Shown here: positions 11,326 through 21,993 of the stretch, in pieces
Position numbering within the stretch: position 1 is the first letter of the stretch
How the letters are laid out: each line of letters opens with the position of its first letter
Assembly: GCA_016508695.1 (NCBI GenBank)
Contig: VNKQ01000013.1
Coordinates: 310,001 to 374,000 of the forward strand
From: Hyphodiscus hymeniophilus
Taxonomy: Eukaryota > Ascomycota > Leotiomycetes > Helotiales > Hyphodiscaceae
Reading direction: 5' to 3'
DNA length: 64,000 nt
Notes under the pieces: generated by a model
The model's database searches: none
What the model was told of the DNA's origin: nothing
The model's input: only the letters and a program-made list of their open reading frames with translations
Position numbers and translations under genes: made by a program

Positions 11326-12376
11326 GTTAGAAGCTCTGGGGAATTTGTATCCGAGGATCGGTGACCTCAATTCCCAGGTTTTAACGTTGGGATCGTGGAG
11401 TCTCTGCCCAGACCTTCACAGAATTTGAATATCTCACGTGAATATCTCACGCGATGGCTGTTATACATTCTATATCGCTGATGTATGTGTATCATATGGA
11501 TGGCCGAAAAGGGCTTAGGCATTTGTTTGGGAGAACGAGCACTCATTGCATGCATGGAGTTGGAGGATATGTGTATCATGGCTCATAACGTCGAGGCGGT
11601 GTCCATGGTCTGTTACACTGAGCGCTATACTTCAGAAAGTACCTAATTACAAAACAACACATAGATCTACATTTCAGCACCCAGTGATCCATGCATGATC
11701 TAAAAATTGCTCAATTTGACATTATTTTTATGATGGCCTAAGAGACTACCTAATCACGTCAACTACAACCACCAAGCATGGATGCGAAATAGCAAAACTG
11801 CTGTCTGAGATTACCTAGTTCATATGTCACCTTGAATGTCGTACACGGATGTAGTATCATTACAATATATGGATAATTTTCAGGAAACAGTTTCGATGAG
11901 ATTCTGACTTAGCTACCGAATATCTGGTAACCCAGAGCATGTTGGAGGAAATACCGAAAGTTCCAGATGATGGAACCGCGATCTGATTCCCAGCCAGTCT
12001 TCTCCCATGCCAAGTCATATGCTCAACCACATTTACAGGAAAAGCAGGAAACACTTTTTTTTTCGATTGCATTGGGAACCCTTCCATCCTAACAGTGCAA
12101 CGGCCTTGAATAGTCTGTCATCAGGAAATCAGTTACCGAAGTATGGCCGGATGTGGCTATGTTCTGCTGCACTTATTCTTGGGATGAGCTATTTCAACTC
12201 CAATGCCGTAGTACCATGGTGAAGCAACGGAAAGAGCAGAACCCGCCGGACGGACAATTCCAATCAACTTCTGCTTCCTAACAAGCAGATGGAAATCCAT
12301 CTGACATAATCAACTTCTTGATGAAGAAATTGGGTAGCTTCAACTCAGGATGAGCTTCTTCCTGGAACGTCAATAA
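11326..12376. other. Intergenic region
   Basis: 3' flank of the HAD_SAK gene and of the convergent 2EXR pseudogene. AT-richer than its neighbours. I see no supported gene or RNA in it. Confidence 0.6.
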
Positions 12377-13213
12377 TCATCTTCGAAAGCCATAGTCGGC
12401 TCCCGCAGTCTGCTCTACGTCTTTCAGATTCGAGAAATCGATACTTTGGAATTGGCTCTCGATGTGAAGAAGACATCGATCATCATGGGCGATGTAAGTG
12501 AGATCAAGGAGGTTCGGAACTTTTTGGATGTCCTCTGCACCATCACCCTTCGCTGGAGTGAAGCTGGGAAATTCCGGGACTGCATTGCAAGTTGGAAGTG
12601 ACTGACGGCCGTGGCGTGTTCCAAACGAAACGGCCAGGTGACGGATGGTGAAGAATTGTGGATAGGCACCTGCAGAGAAGTTGCTACAGTACACGGTGTC
12701 GAGTTGGGGGTTGATGTGGATTGGACACTTTTATATCCAGGTTTTGATCTGCAAGGAGAACGTCTGGAGTGCCACTTGTCGGGATTGGTGAGAGACATGA
12801 AGGAGGGTTGGTGGCGGATTCTTGCACAGTAATCTGGAAAATCGGTAAGTAGGATAGATATGTAGAAATCGTAGAAAAAAGTGGGAGGATTTCAAATTTG
12901 AAGTCAGGGGAAGAAATACTTGTGATCTTCTTTAGGAGCAATCTCGACCGTTCCATCTTCACAAATTCGCCATGTCTTGGCCCATAGTGGGACCAGGCGA
13001 GGCTTTTTTTGGCAAAGCTGCTTCCCAGATCAGAAGCTGAAGCTGTTCGTTTCGAGTTAGCATGGATCCTTCTGCAAGGCTTATAAGCCCTGTGACTGTT
13101 GTGTGTTGGATAACTCAAACGATTCAGACGAGGATAAGGCGTAATGTACGAATCTCACGGGCCAATTTTGGGAACAAGGGAAAGACGCTGGCTTCATGAG
13201 TGATATCAGACAT
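12377..13213 (-). pseudogene. Disrupted 2EXR-domain gene
   Basis: Similarity runs through three pieces. An N-terminal exon from ATG 13213 (ASVFPLFPKLAREIR) is followed by LLIWEAALPKK, the classic 2EXR core. After a shift of frame comes PRLVPLWAKTWRICEDGTVE, then an intron at about 12919-12834. The next exon reads LLHVSHQSRQVALQTFSLQI, and the frame ends with AYPQFFTIRHLAVSFGTRHG and a long tail to a stop at 12377. Two lesions are clear: a 7-nt A run on the coding strand (13004-13010), where one A too many breaks the frame, and an in-frame TAA at 12731-12733. The first intron also cannot be placed in phase. A sequencing indel could explain the A run but not the stop. An intact relative lies at 18953-20284. 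Confidence 0.7.
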
Positions 13214-14052
13214 GGCTAGGTAGCGCTGTCAGTGATGAGAAGTTAGCAACTGAATGGTAACACAACTGACTAGGGGTAGGAGGACTTACTTGTAATGGGA
13301 CCACAGGTAGCAAGACTTTCGGTGAGCTGACTGCTGTTGTGATTCAGTGTCAAAGTTAAAGGCTTCAGGAGAAAGCTATTGTCGGCGAGGTTCTTAAAGG
13401 AGACAAAGAGAAAGAGTTGCCAATTGGAATAATGGAGCGCTAACATAACTCCTCATTCACTCAAGCTTATGGAGTTGCTTCGCAGCTAAAAAGAGTTTTG
13501 ACTATTCACAGAGAGCACGTATTCACTGGAAAGAACGTCAACTTCCGAAGACTCTGTACTTGCTTAGATAAAGGAAAGCAAGCTGAGATGACCAAGGACT
13601 TATTCCCATATCCTATTCATGGCGAGCAAATACCGGTAAGAAAAAGCAGAGGCACCAATCCAAGGGCTGCCCTCGAATAACTCCACTCTGGAAACTCATC
13701 ATGATTCAAATCTCTTGGCAGAGAGTTACGTGTACTAAAGTCTCGCGAAATATCAGGAGATATTAGTAAGAAGTTGCTTCGTCTATCCCTCAAGAGTCTG
13801 CTGGATGTTTAGTTACCCGCATTGATCTACCTGATTTGAATGGTCACGTAAGTCACATGATTTTTCACCACTAAGCTCTTTTACACTAGTGAGATTTCGA
13901 ACCGCACTAGAGAAATTTCCTAGGAAGCTCGATATTTTCAGAAGAACTGAGCCGCGATACGCAAAACCATACGAAAGGAGGCCAGGCCATATACTGGCAG
14001 TAAATTAGTGTGGAATCTTTGATAGCTTTCTGTATTCTACATTACTGTCAAA
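13214..14052. other. Intergenic region upstream of NOP56
   Basis: Divergent promoter space between the 2EXR pseudogene and NOP56. ORF 13498-13680 shows no domain or splicing support. I see nothing else in it. Confidence 0.55.
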
Positions 14053-15689
14053 ATGTCCGCCAATGTGGATTATCTCCTCCATGAGAGCTCCGTGGGATAT
14101 GCGATTGTCCAAGTCGTCCACCAAGCTGAGACGATTGGAAACCGGCTCAAAGAAGTCCAAGATGCTAGTCAGGATCTTGCGAAGTTCGGAAAGATGGTCA
14201 AGGTGGTGAATTTCTCACCTTACAGGTATGCTCTATATTTTAGAGATTGGGAGCAGATTTTAACTAGGATACAGAGGCGCTGCAGAAGCTCTTGAAAACA
14301 TCAATCTTGTCTCTGAAGGCGTCCTTTCCGAATATCTACGATCGGTCCTCGAATTGAACCTACCGAAGCCATCGAAGAAGAAGAAGATTGTCCTAGGAGT
14401 ATCTGATAAGAACTTGGCTGGAAGCATCAAGGCCTCTTTCCCAGGAGTGGAGTGCGAGACTGGCGAGACGTCCGAAGTCGTTGCTGATTTGCTGAGAGGA
14501 CTCCGTCTCCATGCGCCGAAGCTGCTGAAGAGTCTCCAAGAGGGCGATGTCGAGAGAGCACAATTGGGTCTGGGCCACGCATATTCTCGTGCGAAAGTAA
14601 AGTTCTCCGTCCAGAAAAACGACAACCACATCATCCAGGCCATTGCAACATTAGATCAACTTGACAAGGCTGTCAATACCTTTTCTATGCGTGTACGAGA
14701 GTGGTACGGTTGGCATTTTCCCGAACTTGTCCGAATCGTTTCAGACAATCACACCTATGCTAAGCTCGCGCTAGCAATTGGCGACAAGAAGAGTTTGAAG
14801 GACGAGTCCTTACATGATATTGCTGCCATTGTCAACGATGATGCAGATATTGCACAGGCCGTTATTGATGCCGCAAGAGTTAGTATGGGTCAAGATATCT
14901 CTGTCAGCGACATGGAAAACGTTTCCTCGTTCGCCAACCGCGTGGTCAAGCTCGCCGAGTACAGACGCTCGCTCTTCCAATATCTTGTCAACAAGATGGC
15001 TATTGTAGCACCCAACTTGGCATCCCTCATCGGTGAGGTCGTCGCAGCACGACTGATCTCCCACGCTGGCTCTCTCACCAACCTCTCCAAGTATCCCGCC
15101 TCGACTGTTCAAATTCTCGGCGCGGAGAAAGCTCTTTTCAGAGCATTGAAGACGAAGGGTAATACACCCAAATACGGATTGATCTATCATTCGAGCTTTA
15201 TCGGCCGGGCAGGCGCAAAGAATAAGGGTCGTATCTCGAGATTTTTGGCCAACAAGTGCAGTATCGCTTCTAGAATCGATAACTTCTCTGAGGAACCGAC
15301 GACGAAGTTTGGTGAGGCATTGAGAAGACAGGTCGAGGAGAGATTAGACTTCTACGCAAATGGAACTGCGCCAACTAAAAATGCCGATGCTATGGTAAGA
15401 GGTCTTATTATTAAACCTCAAGATTATCCGCTAACGAGTCCAGAAATCTGCCATGGATGCCGTCCTAGGAGACATCAACATCGCCGATCCAACCGCTGAC
15501 GCTGATATGGAAGACATCGCACCCAGTTCAGTCCCTAAGCAGGAGAAGAAATCCAAGGACAAGAAAAAGGAGAAAAAGGACAAAGAAGGCAAGAAAGACA
15601 AGAAGCGAAGACATAGCGAAGCCAACGGCGTTGAAGAAGAAGTATCCGAAAAGAAGAAGAAGAAGAAGAGCAGGCCATCGTTGGAGTAA
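14053..15689 (+). CDS. NOP56: Box C/D snoRNP core protein Nop56
   Basis: Nucleolar scaffold of box C/D snoRNPs that guide rRNA 2'-O-methylation. Exons 14053-14225, 14275-15394 and 15444-15689 give 512 residues, the normal length. It starts MSANVDYLLHESSVGYAI. The NOP5NT domain is followed by the coiled coil (HAYSRAKVKFSVQKNDN, VREWYGWHFPELV) and the Nop domain with the near-invariant GSLTNLSKYPASTVQILGAE and SRFLANKCSIASRID. The Lys-rich KKE/KKD tail is typical of Nop56 and Nop58. The match to fungal Nop56 rather than Nop58 rests on ALENIN.VSEGV, SVLELNLPK and GETSEVVADLLRG. The two introns (49 nt each) are too short to host a snoRNA. Confidence 0.96.
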
Positions 15690-16024
15690 TTATGTTCCTC
15701 CGTCTTGGTTTGCTTTGTACATTTGGAAGGATTATGGCGTGACGTGGTGTTGTGGACTATGCTCTTTGGTATTGATACTCTGGGCGTTGTGGATATCTTG
15801 CATGGTCAGGAAAAAAATGACATCATACATCATTCCACCAAGAAGGATGGATATTTGCAGTGTCCTTTTCTTGTAGAAGGTCTTACGCTACTCGTATCAC
15901 TTGTGATATTTGTGCATGTGATCCTTGCCTCGAATACAATGCCGTAACCTGCAGGAACGCCTTTCTCGCCATGCTCTCCAGCCAGTATACCCTTTCCAGT
16001 TGCTGTGTTGCTCGATCTATATGT
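15690..16024. other. Convergent 3' flanks of NOP56 and VPS4
   Basis: 335 bp holding the 3' untranslated regions of two convergent genes. No feature recognised. Confidence 0.6.
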
Positions 16025-17430
16025 TCAGACCCCTTCACTACCGAATTCATTCGTCCATTCTTGATTCCGGGTCAGGTCTTCTCCCGATACCGTCGGCCTA
16101 GCACCCTTTACTGCTTTGATAAAGTCCTTTAATTGCAAAGCAGGCTCTTGAAGTTTGTCCGAATCGACCTCTGTCCAGGACATCTCTTGCGCCCCTGCGT
16201 CTCCCGGCGAGCAGGGAGTCAATTTCTCTATGCCATCAACCACAACCTGCATCTCATTAGCAAAACCGACTTAAAATGCCGGATCCCGTAAATACCTTCT
16301 TGTAATGCGTCGCAGTCTGAATCTTCCTCACAGGTTGCATTAGGGCATCTTGTACTGCAATACTGATATCACTCCCAGAATACCCTTCACTCAAGTCGCC
16401 CAACTTCCTGTAATCCGCCGCCACTAGGTCGCAAGGTGTTGTACCAACACTGATCTCGAACATCTTGGTTCGAGCTGGTAGATCTGGGAGTGAGATGTGC
16501 ACACGTCGCTGGAAACGTCGACGGATAGCAGCATCTAATTGCCAGGGGATGTTTGTTGCACCGAGAACGAGGACACCTGTGCTGTCGCGGCCTACACCGT
16601 CCATTTGTACCAACATTTCCGTCTTGATACGTCGGGAAGCCTCGGATTCTCCTTCGCCTCGTGGCCCGCAGAGAGCGTCGATTTCGTCGATGAAAATAAT
16701 GGATGGTTTGTTTTCACGGGCCATTGCGAATAGCTGCTTCACTAATCTGTATATCTCCCATGTCAGAAACCAAGCCTCCATCTCAGAACCACCGAACTGA
16801 CCTTTCACTCTCTCCCATCCACTTGCTAACCAGATCCGAACTGCTCACACTGAAAAACGTGCTGTTGGCTTCTGTAGCCACCGCCTTCGCCAAATAAGAC
16901 TTTCCAGTCCCAGGGGGTCCATAGAGCAAGATACCCTTCCAGGGCTGCCTCTTCCCCGTGAACAAATGTGGAAATTTAATAGGCAAAATAACCGCTTCCT
17001 TCAACGCCTCTTTTGCGCCTTCCAGCCCTGCGACATCCTCCCACTTCACATTCGGCTTATCCTGCAAAATCGCTCCCGCCAACGCATTCCTCAACTTTTT
17101 ACTATCAGCATCCACCTCCTCTTCCTTCTCCCCTTTACCACCTCCTCCCGTACTGCTGCCGTTGGCACCCATCATACTGGGCTTTTTCCGCTTCGGATCA
17201 TTGTCTGCCAGATGTGTTTTGAGCTTCTCGGCCCGTTCCATGTATTCGCCTGCCTTTGCGCGGATCATCTCCTTGGATTTGGCGTTCTTCTCCCATTTTA
17301 GGGCCAACATGAAGAGTTCGAGGGATTGGTAGTAGAGCTGATAGGCTTTGTCGTATTCTGCTGCTGTATCGGCCTCGATGGCCTTTTTGACCACATCTAT
17401 CGCGCGGCCGAGGAAGTCGGTGTTCGACAT
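16025..17430 (-). CDS. VPS4: Vacuolar protein sorting ATPase Vps4 (AAA, ESCRT disassembly)
   Basis: AAA ATPase that disassembles ESCRT-III on endosomes. The start at 17430 gives the canonical MSNTDFLGRAIDVVKKAIEA of the MIT domain. The frame runs 49 codons further upstream, but those codons do not resemble Vps4. Then come the linker, KPNVKWEDVAGLEGAKEALK, Walker A GPPGTGKS, pore loop KWMGESER, Walker B IIFIDEID and arginine fingers in AAIRRRFQRRVHI, followed by the beta domain and the C-terminal helix ending NEFGSEGV. Introns follow GESER (about 16812-16756) and the Tyr-Lys-Lys near 16295. Length is about 430 residues, as usual. It is divergent from prefoldin subunit 6. Confidence 0.96.
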
Positions 17431-17980
17431 GATTGTGGTTCGGAATAGCAGAGCAAAGAATCTTGGGTCTCGATCTAGCAGACTTATGCGTTCTGCGAGG
17501 ATATCTGAAGGGTTTCTGGGAGCGCGGCGCGTTCGTAGCCTCCCAATATCGTTCCGTTGAATGGAGTTTGGAATCAATCAAGCGGAAAGTCGCCTTCGGA
17601 AACGTGAACAAATTCTGCGCAGGCGTCGCTTGATTTTAGTCAGATGTATTGAATGCGCCCAGCAAGGATTTTGCCAACAGTGGGATTTCTTCTATCTTGT
17701 CTTGTGAGGTGAAAGATGAATGACGATCCAGGTTGTTCCTTTCGCTTGGTTGTCCAGGAAGCGGGCGCCTTGCCCCGCCATCTATTACGCTAGTGGAGAC
17801 CTCCAGACTCTTTCGATACTCAACGACAAACTTTAAAAGACGAGGCTGTTTCTAAATTTTGTGAGGTATTTTGGGTCATTTTTACACAAAATCTATATCT
17901 CGAGGCCCTCTAGGAAAAATAAACTCTTGAAGATTCCGATAGTCCGCTAAAAGAATTCATCCCGAGGCCCTGGCGCAATT
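17431..17980. promoter_or_regulatory. Divergent promoter region VPS4 / YKE2
   Basis: 550 bp between the two start codons, transcribed outward on both sides. No specific sites assigned. Confidence 0.5.
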
Positions 17981-18548
17981 ATGGCAGAGCAACAGCAACG
18001 CCTCCAGGCTCTTTCAGAGGAATACCAGAAGCTGGAAGGAGGTACGTCTTCTCTTATGGCAAATAGAGATACCATGCTAACAATTTGTGTACAGAATTGC
18101 AAGCCAACATTCAATCGCGGCAGCGTCTCGAATCACAACAACAGGAGAACAAGGCTGTACAAAAGGTTCGAAATAAATCCGCACATTGTAGCTAGGGCTA
18201 AGAGGTTCAGGAATTCGCCAGCTTGGAAGACGATGCGAACATCTATAAGCTAATTGGGCCAGTGCTGCTCAAGCAAGAGAAGACAGAGGCTATCATGGCT
18301 GTGGATGGACGACTTGAATTTATCGAAAACGAAATGTGAGGAGTGTTCTGGATGCATTCAGACAAAGCTGATTGAGGGATAGAAAGAGAGTAGAGAAGCA
18401 GATCAAAGATACACAGGACAAGAGTGAGGCGCTACGAATGGAGGTAGGTGAGATCTATATGTTCAAGGTTCACGGCTGACAATTGCAGATTATTCAAATC
18501 CAATCACAGCAGCCAGGCCAAGGCGCACAAGCTCAAGTTGCTGCTTAA
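17981..18548 (+). CDS. YKE2: Prefoldin subunit 6
   Basis: Beta-type subunit of the cytosolic prefoldin hexamer that passes nascent actin and tubulin to CCT. A short gene with four introns, so no single frame shows it. Exons join as MAEQQQRLQALSEEYQKLEG, ELQANIQSRQRLESQQQENK, EFASLEDDANIYKLIGPVLL, KQEKTEAIMAVDGRLEFIEN, KRVEKQIKDTQDKSEALRME and IIQIQSQQPGQGAQAQVAA, with the stop at 18546-18548. The total is about 127 residues. The conserved IYKLIGPVL(L/V)KQ hairpin and the two flanking coiled-coil helices are diagnostic. Confidence 0.94.
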
Positions 18549-18952
18549 TTGAGATCAAACTATCGCTGGCGTCTGGTGTTGAATTACGTGGTGTAAGATA
18601 TCAAAATGAATTGCTGCGGTCGCTCATGTAGAACATAATGAATCACAGGTTGAGAATATTACAAGCTCGAGGGCCTGTTAATGCAGTGGATTTGAGTACT
18701 TCGTCCAATCGCTACATAATGCTGTCTCGAAATACGCTTTTGTCCCTTCAATGTTGTCTATGGCTGCTATAGTTGCGGGCTAGGAATAGGCTCCCAAGCT
18801 TGCCTGTTCCATCATTCTGCGGTACGCGTTTCGAAGAGCGGTTCGACCATGACTCCACGTCTGGAACGCTTCAAAATTTTAACTAGCACTCTTTCTCGAA
18901 ATATATAAATTCACTCAACGCGACCACCTCAAACAATCGCATCCCTCCAGAC
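18549..18952. other. Intergenic region with TATA element
   Basis: 404 bp between YKE2 and a 2EXR gene. A TATATAAA box lies at 18902-18909, 44 bp before the downstream ATG. Nothing else recognised. Confidence 0.5.
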
Positions 18953-20284
18953 ATGACACTACAACGAGATCTATCATATCAAGAGCAGCCTTTGCAAACG
19001 GGGATTTTCGGCCGTATTTTTCGCAGCTTTCGGTCCCAAAATCGCTGGCGAAAGCACATTTTGGCGTCCGATCCTATTCAAAGACGTCGCGACCTCGAAA
19101 AATTCCGATACAAACCTACGAGCTATAAAGCTGCTGTCGAAGTCGAGAAACGTGCTGTCCCAAAATGGGCTGCCGGGACTTCAAGAGAATTGTTTAGAGC
19201 ATCAATGGAGCCGCGGAGGACGATTCGATTCCAATCCCACACTCCTACTCTCATCAGTGCCACCTTCACACCAATTGCTCCGGAAGTCGACACTCATCAC
19301 GTCACTAAGCCTAAGAAAGATACTGCTGCTTTCCATGCTGCTGTCCTCGAAGGCTTCGCAGCCAAGGAGCGTAAAACTAAGGCTCAGTTGAAACAGATAG
19401 ATCGCTTAAGGCGCCTCCAGTCCAAGGCTGATGATCTCTTAAGCCGGGAGTTGCAGTGCTTTACTGAAGCGTTCGATGCCGACGATTCTCCCAGTGACCC
19501 GGGTGTAGTCTCTGAACCACTGCCCACCGCGACAAGAGTCCATATTACCTGGCCTAAACAATCTACAATGCAAGAACTGAAGAACGAGGCCCAAATGGAA
19601 CCAGTTTCAATCTCACCTGCCCTACAGCCCACAGAAATCATGACTACCGCAGTGGTCAAGCCTGCCATTCCACTTGCAACCCCACAATCGTGGCCAGAAC
19701 TCAAGTACGAATCTCAATTGAAAAGTTTCCACCTGTTCAAGGAACTTCCCAAAGAGGTCCGACTTATGATATGGGGGCTCATTACCCAGACAGCATCCCG
19801 AGTCTACAAAATTCGAGTCTGCCCTCCAGACGAAGTGCGATTACGATCTGACTTCCCAACGCCCGCATTACAACTTTGCACAGAGTCACGCCTTGAAGCG
19901 CTTCGATGCTATCGAATCTGCAACCAGCTCGAGAAGCCAAGACAATTATCCTTTGATAGTCCATCCTCGGAGCGGATTTTCAAACCCATAAAGCTACCTG
20001 ACTTCAGCTCCGAAAGCGACGCCATTACAGTCTCACCCTCTAATTTCATGCCGTTCCCAGCACAGTATGATAAGAGGCTATTATTCTGGAAAGTCGTTCA
20101 AGATAACGAGGTTCGATATCTTCACATTGACGACATCCTCGTACCGTGCATCGACGATGGGTGCGATCCTTGTTCGTTAAAGGATGTGTTTCCGCCTTAC
20201 CTGCTGCATAATTCCATTCGTGGATTACGAGTTGGCTTTTTAGTCCCTTATGTGGAACGAGAAAACGGAGTAATAGATGACTAG
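18953..20284 (+). CDS. 2EXR-domain protein of unknown function
   Basis: Single exon, 443 residues. The N-terminal 260 residues are basic, low in structure and without similarity that I can name. The 2EXR domain begins near residue 263 with FHLFKELPKEVRLMIWGLIT (the E-x-R and I-W signature), followed by ALQLCTESRLEALRCY, the second conserved block. The tail ends GLRVGFLVPYVERENG. 2EXR proteins are highly expanded in Leotiomycetes and Sordariomycetes and have no established function. A related but broken copy lies 6 kb away on the other strand. Confidence 0.85.
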   Translation: MTLQRDLSYQEQPLQTGIFGRIFRSFRSQNRWRKHILASDPIQRRRDLEKFRYKPTSYKAAVEVEKRAVPKWAAGTSRELFRASMEPRRTIRFQSHTPTLISATFTPIAPEVDTHHVTKPKKDTAAFHAAVLEGFAAKERKTKAQLKQIDRLRRLQSKADDLLSRELQCFTEAFDADDSPSDPGVVSEPLPTATRVHITWPKQSTMQELKNEAQMEPVSISPALQPTEIMTTAVVKPAIPLATPQSWPELKYESQLKSFHLFKELPKEVRLMIWGLITQTASRVYKIRVCPPDEVRLRSDFPTPALQLCTESRLEALRCYRICNQLEKPRQLSFDSPSSERIFKPIKLPDFSSESDAITVSPSNFMPFPAQYDKRLLFWKVVQDNEVRYLHIDDILVPCIDDGCDPCSLKDVFPPYLLHNSIRGLRVGFLVPYVERENGVIDD

Positions 20285-21993
20285 AAGCCGATACTTCGAA
20301 TGGGAAGACGCTGGGAGCCTGCTGCGGGAGCCCGCTTGGGTTATCTTTTAGATATGACCAGGCTTCTAGTCACCTCGTACTGCAGGGATAAGAAACGTGC
20401 CCGTATACCATATGTTGAATCCATCCGATAAATTAGTTCATGCGGAGGTGGCTTAGCGGTGGTTGGAGACTGCTCTAGAACAGCTAGCATCGAATCCTAC
20501 ATTGAAATACCTGTTCAACGTCTTGATGTTGTGTGGCGGCAGCAGCAGCTTCAGCGCTCTCGCTTGCTTTGCTTTGAAGACTTCTTCGCGGATGAAACTT
20601 TGAAATTCATTCAACAACTTTTAATATCAAGCTATTTATAGAGTTGAACAGAACGCCAGAAAAGGCTTCAATTTTTCCGAAAAAATTGACTTTTTAAATA
20701 GCCTTGGACCACCCTCTGGGCGTATACACGTATCGTCCAATGGTTCGAGCGATAAGAATACAAAGATCAGGAGTGCATAATGAGCCTTCGATTTAGACTT
20801 TGGAAAGAGTGCAGTACAGTTTTAAATATGCCGAGTGTACTAGAAGGCTTCAGCTCATTATTACCGGAAAATCTCTGGAGTGATAGCTTTCAGATCATTA
20901 AACGCAGTTCAGGAAAGATTCCGGACTTCAATAATGAGCACCACACTTACCCCGATGATGTAGAGAGGTGCAAGCCGGAAAATCTTCTCGCCGGTTCGTT
21001 ATTTTCTCAGCTTCGTTTCGCCATCCTCGCTCACTGAGTCTATCACAGAACCCAGAGGTACACGGGACGATGAGATGCTTGATTCGCTAGGAGTATTCAC
21101 TTGTTTGACGGCGCTCACGATTGTCATGCACTTAGCCAACTACTCTAAGCTTTGGAGAAAGCACGCGATAGTGCCCACGTAGCTTTTGCTGACCATGATT
21201 CACGTGTCTCCGGGATAGAAACAAGCCAGAGCTGAAGACAGTGAAGAAGATATCGAGGGCGTCTGAAGGATACGAGAACGCCATCTTGACTGGTCCTAGA
21301 ACCTGGAGTTTGTGGGTAGACCCTGTGGAGAAAAGCACTGTTGCACTTGCTCGAGCCGACAGGGGTTAGAGAATATGGCAAGGAGAGTGAGAACCAGGAG
21401 GGTTCAAGGGAAGAGCAACCAGATGTAGAAGAATATAATAAAGAAGGCCTCAACCAAGGACTGTCAGATGAGGAAGGTGAGATAGACACAGATAACCCAG
21501 ATGTGGATGGATTGATCCTCTTAACGTCCTACATAAAATACAAACCTCACTACATTCGCCAATTCCTCGCTTCCATCAATGCATCTCTTCTTTTCGAGTC
21601 GCGCATGCACTCCATCCAATCCAATTTCCTTCCCACTCATTCCAGGCTTCTGTCTCCTATACCCAAACGCGCAAGCAAATCCATGCAATCCATGCGTGCC
21701 TCGATCATTATGCAAGTAGCCGTCGTCACCATCTCTCAAACGCCGAAGACCTCTTAGTACACTACAGAAAAGTTTAGGAAAGGAATAAATGTCCTCTGGT
21801 TGGCCTGCCCGCCCATATGTACGCTTCCAACTCTCTTGTGGCACATCCCATGAGTGATCATTCGTAAAGGGAACATGTGGCAAACGAGAGGATGTTGGAG
21901 ACCTCGGGAAACAGCCATTATGCCTTGCTTCCGCCCAATTATCCCTGACATTACCATGTCACATAACATGCACAATACCATGCAAGTCATTAT
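20285..21993. other. Gene-poor region between 2EXR gene and SPT7
   Basis: 1.7 kb without a supported gene. Small ORFs (20780-21037, 21341-21757 plus; 21521-21883 minus) lack recognisable domains and splice partners. It could hold decayed coding DNA. The SPT7 3' UTR occupies the right end. Confidence 0.55.

Noticed and set aside
14226..15443. Possible intronic snoRNA in NOP56, as in vertebrates
   Set aside because: Both introns are 49 nt, too short for a box C/D snoRNA.
17431..17577. N-terminal extension of the VPS4 frame
   Set aside because: The canonical Vps4 start (MSNTDFLGRAIDVV) is at 17430; upstream codons have no family similarity.
20442..20505. tRNA-like sequence with box A-like TGGCTTAGCGG and box B-like ATCGAATCC
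   Set aside because: The acceptor and T-stem do not pair and no normal anticodon arm can be drawn. At best a decayed tRNA-derived fragment.
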